A DNA stretch of 44,618 bases, from contig LSYV01000057.1 of NCBI GenBank assembly GCA_001584585.1, positions 219,867 through 264,484 of the forward strand. The letters run 5' to 3'. This document shows positions 42,783 through 44,618 of the stretch, in pieces (the stretch's first letter is position 1; every line of letters starts with the position of its first letter). The translations under genes and the position numbers were made by a program. The DNA is from Gonium pectorale (Eukaryota > Chlorophyta > Chlorophyceae > Chlamydomonadales > Volvocaceae). The notes under the pieces were generated by a model that worked only from the letters and a program-made list of their open reading frames with translations, made no database searches and was not told the origin of the DNA.

Positions 42783-44530
42783 TTAACTGAGGCTCAGGCC
42801 CACCGAAGCCAGCTGAATCACATCGACGGGCCTCGCAATTGTGCCGTTGTTGACATTGATCCGAACTCCGACAACAGTGGACGTCCTGAAGACAGCGGCC
42901 CGCATGCCCTGTCCGGGGATGTACGCCAGCCTGATGGAATTCTCACCGGGGCACTCAAGATCGCCGAGCATGCCGTCCTCGCCGAGGAAGACGGGGACGC
43001 GCAATGGGGTCGAGGACGCTGCGGCGCCCCTGGGACGCAGGAGCAGGTCGATGCTCCAGATCGGGGGATCCAGCTTGCCCTTGTTCATGACCCAGAGCAC
43101 AAGCTCGTCCACGCGAGGGGCCTAGTGTGGGGGAGGACGGGGGGCACAACGAAGTGGGGCGCGCGCTGTTGCCGAAATTTCGCGGTAATCGACCGTGCCG
43201 TAAATCACGACGTGTATGCCTGCTGTGCTTGTTACAACACGCTGCGGGCGTCTCGTGGCGCTTTGGAAACGGCCCGCAAGCACACTGAGAGGACCGAACA
43301 ACGCCGCTCAAAGTGCCGGGTGTCTGAGCTTAAGCGCAGGACACAGCCGCAAATGGGGTCGCAGACGCACGGTTGGGTACGGCAACCGAGCGGGCAAACA
43401 CTCACCAGAGTGCCGGCCGCCAGGTTGAAGGTGAGCTCGGCGAAGCGGGGAGTCTACAGAGCGGGGCCGAGAGGAAGCAACGAGCATGTAAGGAACACGT
43501 TGAGAGCTCGAAACCGGCAACGGTATCGCCGGGCATGCACAACCGTCATTCTGCGTCTGGCTGACACAAAACACTTGTGCACCATGCAAGCTCGAGCTCA
43601 CTGGACTGCGCGCGTCGCGACTTCCGTTCGGCAATTGGGCTCCATGGCAAGGTGTACCCTCGCTGGCTAGCGCCCAGCCGACGTATTCTCGTTTCTTCTA
43701 TTGCCTTCGCTTGCACAACCAGCGGAGCCCCTCATACACACCCGGTTACACCCCGTGAGTGCCTTCGCTCGCTGCTATTCAGATCTGGTCTCTGCACTCC
43801 GTCGTGCTTACACAATGCACACCCTGCCATGCCATAGGACAGCCTCCTGTGTGCGAATGTGCAAGGCTGCAAGCAGACGGCGTCAAGCTGCCAGGCATGC
43901 TCACCGCGGAGTTGGGAATCCAAGCAAAATTCGGCGTGGTCTTGCACTGAGCGGCCTTGCCCTCGGCCTTCAGAACTGCCTTCGCAGGCGGCCCAGTCAT
44001 GAAGGAGGCCAGGCCCTGGCCCGTGGACGCGGCGCCCTGCAGGTCAGGGCAGTCGGGCAGTCGGCAGCGGATTGGAAAGAGCCGGGAACAGGTTCACCCC
44101 AGCACACAGCAAATGGGTAGAAAGGTCCATGCACCGTGGTTGGGTCGATGCGGCAGGCGAGAATCACAAATACGGTGCCCGGGCGGGAATGGCATGCAGG
44201 ACAGAAGGAGGGGATGCAGCGCCTGTGCACAAGGAGAGTGCTGCTGCTGCTGCTGCGAGCGGCCCTTCTGTTCTGGCGGTGCGCACGGAGATGGGAAGAG
44301 TGCAGGCAGAAGCCCGCGCATGCACTCCTACATCTGTTCGGGATCGCATCCAATGGGGTCACTTACGGAGGCGCCAGTCGCGTTCGCAGCCCAGAAGACG
44401 GACGGCGGGGGGGGAGGAGGTGGGGGCCTGCGAGGCGGGGGCGGCGACGGCGGAGGGGAAGAACGCGGTGGCGGTGACGGTGGAGGAGGCGACGGAGGGG
44501 GCGGGGAGCGACAGCAGCGGCGAGACAGCG
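42783..44530 (-). CDS. Pro/Ser-rich extracellular (cell-wall type) glycoprotein, 5'-truncated
   Basis: Four minus-strand exons are readable: about 44530-44367, 44036-43905, 43453-43406 and 43121-42783 (TAA). All joins are phase 0. The first visible exon encodes a Pro/Ser-rich hinge (runs such as SPPPPSPPP and RRPPPPPPPP) ending SVFWAANATGAS. Only this frame stays open through the next exon; the other two meet stops. The C-terminal domain of about 170 residues has GLASFMTGPPAKAVL, FAELTFNLAAGTLAPRVDELVLWV, GDLECPGENSIRLAYIPGQG and GVRINVNNGTIARPVDVI, and looks beta-rich. Known: Pro/Ser hinges of this kind become hydroxyproline-glycosylated in volvocine wall and matrix proteins such as pherophorins. 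I do not recognise the C-terminal domain as a standard pherophorin domain. The upstream boundary is uncertain because of a TGA at about 44535, so an acceptor probably lies just before the hinge; the start lies outside the window. Confidence 0.75.
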
Positions 44531-44618
44531 GCTCTCAACAGGCAGCAGCACCAGCAGCGGCGCAACAGCGGCGGCAGCAGCGGCGGCAGCAACGACCTAT
44601 CTGCGGCACAGTGCCACG

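Overview
The window looks like nuclear DNA of a volvocine green alga, most likely Chlamydomonas or a close relative. Coding exons are very GC-rich with strong third-position G/C bias. Genes are cut by many introns of about 80-800 bases with GTGAG/GTGCG donors and CAG acceptors. TGTAA, the usual algal poly(A) signal, lies downstream of several genes. Encoded families include a muniscin-like endocytic adaptor, a plant-type RlmN-like radical-SAM enzyme, a MYND-finger relic and a Pro/Ser-rich wall glycoprotein. No rRNA, tRNA, CRISPR array or bacterial operon was seen. Exon joins were worked out by hand from splice sites, reading phase and family resemblance remembered from general knowledge; no search was run.

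Left third (1-16.9 kb). A 5'-truncated WD-repeat protein gene runs rightwards to 5084. It converges with an eight-exon RlmN-type gene (11080 to 6547, minus). Directly upstream, in the same direction, is a twelve-exon gene (16827 to 11387, minus) recognised as TML, the muniscin-like subunit of the TPLATE/TSET endocytic adaptor complex. One of its introns holds 21 copies of a 9-bp repeat.

Middle (17-29.3 kb). An OTUD6-type deubiquitinase gene (17377-21325, plus) starts divergently from TML. It is followed by a decayed MYND-finger gene (about 22742-24542, plus) carrying several frameshifts and two stops, then a five-exon mitochondrial-type short-chain dehydrogenase/reductase (29268 to 26319, minus) that lacks the catalytic tyrosine.

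Right third (29.3-44.6 kb). Less GC-rich spacers separate two small paralogous genes for secreted rhodanese-like proteins (32528 to 31315 and 41051 to 39563, both minus). Between them lie a sulfotransferase-family gene with a predicted C-terminal membrane segment (33205-36382, plus; it contains a run of 20 N) and a 1.2-kb fold-back element (37863-39063). The window ends inside a gene for a Pro/Ser-rich extracellular glycoprotein (42783 to beyond 44530, minus). Two secreted rhodanese-like proteins, a sulfotransferase-like protein and a wall protein side by side suggest, as inference only, a locus concerned with sulfur or cell-surface chemistry. I consider this neighbourhood and the fold-back element the most interesting parts of the window.
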